The translations under genes and the position numbers were made by a program. Of a DNA stretch of 24,181 nucleotides, positions 22,232 through 24,181 are shown in pieces (the first letter of the stretch is position 1; every line of letters begins with the position of its first letter). The stretch is from JBBKWG01 sp037968835 (GTDB lineage: Bacteria > Pseudomonadota > Alphaproteobacteria > Rhodobacterales > Rhodobacteraceae): the NCBI GenBank assembly GCA_037968835.1, contig JBBKWG010000197.1, positions 1 through 24,181 of the forward strand, read 5' to 3'. Under the pieces are notes generated by a model. The model was given only the letters and a program-made list of their open reading frames with translations. It was not told the origin of the DNA and ran no database searches.

Positions 22232-23689
22232 CTAGGCCCTTTCGCGCGGTGCGACGACGAGTTCGGTCATCATCCCGGTTTCAAGGTGTCCCATATGGTG
22301 ACAATGCATCATCCACGGCGCGACCTCGCCCGCATCGAAGGCGACCGTGACCATGCTCATGGGCGGCACGTTCACAGTGTCACGCACCGCGCCGGCAAAC
22401 CGTTCGGACCCGAGCGAGACCACCTGGAAAGCGTGCCCATGCAGATGCATCGGATGCGCCATCGTCGACATGTTGTGGAAAGTCAGTTCCACGCGCTGCC
22501 CCGAGCGGACCTCGATCGGCTTGTGATCGCCCCAGATCGCACCGTTGATCGTCCAGACATAGGGCATCATCGCGCCTTCAAGCATGACCATCGCGCTGGT
22601 ATCGGCCGCACGGTCGGCAAGCGGGTGCAAAGCGCGCAACATCGCTTCCTGCGCCAGATCGCCTGAAAAGGCGGGATGTTCGCTGTCGGAAACATCCGAC
22701 AGACGTGAAACGGTCGCGCCTTTGGGTGCAAGGATCAAACCCGTCCTCTCCCGCGCGCCTTCGCGCAACGCAAGAACCGGCACCGCGGTCCCATCGGACG
22801 GCACTTCAAGCTCGATATCCAACCGCTGACCCGGAGCAAACCCGAAACGCTTTCCCGCGAGCGGCTGGCAGGCTTCACCGTCGACGGCAACAAGACGCCC
22901 GAGAAGTCCCCCGAATTCGATCCAGTACGATGTCATAGACGAAGCGTTGATCGCACGGATCAGGACACGACCACCCTTCTCAACTTGGATCACGTCCGGG
23001 TCCCCAAGCGTCCTGTCGTTCGCAAGATAGGCGTCGAACTCGAAGTCGTTCAGGTCCATCTCCATTTCGGCCATGTTCATCTTGCCGTGGTCCATCCCGG
23101 CCATGCCCTGCATGGCACCGCCACCTTGACCCATCGCCGAATGGTCCATCGCCATACCCGACGTGACCTCCGACAGAACCTCCTCCGGTGCCCTGAACGA
23201 GAAGTCATGAAGGAACATCACAACCTCCTGGCGGTCGGCGCCAAGGTCCGCCTTGGTCCGCACGATCAGCGGTGCTGCCAGCAGTCCGACTTCCTCGGCA
23301 GGCAGGTGGCTGTGCATCCAGTGCGTCCCGCTGCGCGGCTCGAAATCGAACGCCCGGGTTTCGCCCGACGCCAGCATCGGGTTCGTTTTGCGGACGCCGT
23401 CCTGTGCATTCGGTGGAATCTGTCCATGCCAGTGGATGATGGTCGGATCGGGCAAAGTGTTGGTCAGATCGACCCGAAATTGCTGGGCGGGATCCAACGT
23501 CAGCCCCAGACCACCCTGCGCATTGACGAGACCGTATACCGTTGCGGCACGACCATTGACCTCGATCGTGCGGGTGGTTGCGGCCAAAGACATCGGGCCC
23601 GGCGAAGCCCGAAGTCGGGCGGGAAGAAGCAAGGCGGCGGTCGATGCCGCAGAGGTGGCCAGAAAGCCGCGGCGTGTAAATGAAGTCAT
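22232..23689 (-). CDS. Tat-exported multicopper oxidase (CopA/CueO-like)
   Basis: This 485-residue protein has a twin-arginine leader (FTRRGFL at 4-10, hydrophobic stretch, cleavage probably near residue 32), so it is exported folded to the periplasm. Three cupredoxin domains carry the copper ligands HWHG (86-89), HSH (126-128), HPMHLHGH (412-419) and HCHHMGHLETGM (462-473), with type-1 Cys463 and axial Met473. A Met/His-rich segment at about 179-211 (DHSAMGQGGGAMQGMAGMDH) resembles the Cu(I)-binding inserts of CueO and CopA. It probably oxidises Cu(I) and contributes to copper tolerance. ATG 23689 has GGAGAA seven bases upstream; the in-frame start at 23716 lacks support. It is cotranscribed with the small secreted protein 71 bases upstream. 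Confidence 0.9.
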   Translation of the reverse strand: MTSFTRRGFLATSAASTAALLLPARLRASPGPMSLAATTRTIEVNGRAATVYGLVNAQGGLGLTLDPAQQFRVDLTNTLPDPTIIHWHGQIPPNAQDGVRKTNPMLASGETRAFDFEPRSGTHWMHSHLPAEEVGLLAAPLIVRTKADLGADRQEVVMFLHDFSFRAPEEVLSEVTSGMAMDHSAMGQGGGAMQGMAGMDHGKMNMAEMEMDLNDFEFDAYLANDRTLGDPDVIQVEKGGRVLIRAINASSMTSYWIEFGGLLGRLVAVDGEACQPLAGKRFGFAPGQRLDIELEVPSDGTAVPVLALREGARERTGLILAPKGATVSRLSDVSDSEHPAFSGDLAQEAMLRALHPLADRAADTSAMVMLEGAMMPYVWTINGAIWGDHKPIEVRSGQRVELTFHNMSTMAHPMHLHGHAFQVVSLGSERFAGAVRDTVNVPPMSMVTVAFDAGEVAPWMMHCHHMGHLETGMMTELVVAPRERA

Positions 23690-23707
23690 TGAAGTTCTCC
23701 GAAGGAT

Positions 23708-23723
23708 ACCGGCCATCGCCGGT
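23708..23723 (-). promoter_or_regulatory. Hairpin in the leader of the multicopper oxidase gene
   Basis: ACCGGC (23708-23713) and GCCGGT (23718-23723) form a perfect 6-bp stem with a 4-base loop. It lies between the small secreted-protein gene and the oxidase RBS. It could tune relative expression within the operon. There is no T-tract. Confidence 0.4.
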
Positions 23724-23760
23724 GGGTTGATCGCGTTTGGCTCTTTTAAATCGAGCGGTT

Positions 23761-24144
23761 TCAGATCAACGCGTTCGGAGGACGTACCGGCAGGTCAAAG
23801 GCTTGGTCAGTCGCCAAATCAACGATCCGCGGATAGAACATCCGGTAGAATTGCCACGGATCGGCGGTGCCAAGATCAATTTCGGTCATGACCACACAAG
23901 AAGCAAAGCAAAGCGTTATCCCGTGGCCGAAGTGACCGCCAACGGCGGCCTCAGCGTCAGCGGCGTACGCATCCATATGGACGCCATCATCGCTGCCGGA
24001 TTCCGAATAGTGCGAAGCCTCAACCTGCTGCGCCGCGCTTGGCGTGGAATACGCTTCTCCAACAGCGGCACCCGCAAGCGCACTCATCGACGCCATAGAA
24101 AGCGACATGAGAAATACCAGGCAAAGCGCGAACCACCGTTTCAT
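23761..24144 (-). CDS. Small secreted His/Cys-containing protein of the copper operon
   Basis: This 127-residue protein has a clear Sec signal peptide (Lys2-Arg3, then a hydrophobic stretch, with cleavage probably after ALA at about residue 24). The mature part contains His45, His56, His71 and His74 and a Cys79-x3-Cys83 pair in GITLCFASCVV. It ends in a Pro-rich tail, LPVRPPNALI. I do not recognise a named family. The His and Cys residues, export and cotranscription with the multicopper oxidase suggest a periplasmic metal-binding or chaperone role, but this is inference. No strong Shine-Dalgarno is seen before ATG 24144. Only 37 bases remain upstream in the window, so the promoter or further operon genes may lie outside. 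Confidence 0.65.
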   Translation of the reverse strand: MKRWFALCLVFLMSLSMASMSALAGAAVGEAYSTPSAAQQVEASHYSESGSDDGVHMDAYAADAEAAVGGHFGHGITLCFASCVVMTEIDLGTADPWQFYRMFYPRIVDLATDQAFDLPVRPPNALI

Positions 24145-24181
24145 ACCGTAGAAAGTGATCCATTTGCCTTCAGAGTCAATC

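Noticed and set aside
22985..23683. Plus-strand frame of 232 codons opposite the multicopper oxidase
   Set aside because: It is antisense to a gene with all four copper-ligand motifs; composition is typical of a shadow frame.

Overview
The window looks like chromosomal DNA of a free-living, salt-exposed (probably marine or saline-habitat) alphaproteobacterium, most likely from Rhodobacterales or a related order. The reasons are a G+C content near 60%, several likely TTG or GTG starts, CUT2-type sugar transport with an RpiR regulator, a glucosylglycerol-phosphate synthase, a betaine-type BCCT carrier, a Tat-exported multicopper oxidase, and the tail of what resembles an alphaproteobacterial polyheme cytochrome c. 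No rRNA, tRNA, CRISPR array, IS element or phage gene was recognised.

Layout. 1-1588: end of a cytochrome-like gene, then a CPA-type Na+/H+ antiporter. 1651-14394: a sugar or polyol catabolic locus. A mutarotase-fold protein is on the minus strand. Divergent from it are eleven plus-strand genes: SDR, RpiR regulator, SDR, Gfo/Idh/MocA dehydrogenase, TIM-barrel isomerase/epimerase, binding protein, double ATPase, two permeases, and two more Gfo/Idh/MocA proteins. The genes from 5546 on are tightly packed, with 1-4 nt overlaps between several. 14395-15945: a break with visibly lower G+C, holding an orphan PD-(D/E)XK-like nuclease, a 73-residue basic protein and several hairpins. 15946-20084: an osmoadaptation block on the minus strand (BCCT carrier, ggpS and its HAD phosphatase partner). 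20446-22092: an isolated TPR protein. 22232-24144: a small secreted His/Cys-containing protein followed by a Tat-type multicopper oxidase, probably for copper handling.

How the genes fit together. The central locus imports a small carbohydrate through a CUT2 ABC system. It has five NAD(P)-dependent dehydrogenases (two SDR, three Gfo/Idh/MocA) and one isomerase/epimerase, but no kinase, aldolase or hydrolase. That composition suggests an oxidation-first route, such as inositol-like or 3-keto-glycoside chemistry; the substrate cannot be read from sequence. The HAD phosphatase and GgpS would together make glucosylglycerol from ADP-glucose and glycerol-3-phosphate. Their reading frames are contiguous and separated by exactly one TGA codon, which looks like a split version of the fused GgpPS enzyme. 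With the BCCT carrier they form a compatible-solute unit.

The most interesting points are the split ggpPS with a hairpin over its ribosome-binding site, the dehydrogenase-rich catabolic cluster with one catalytically atypical member, the asymmetric ABC ATPase, and the low-G+C nuclease island.
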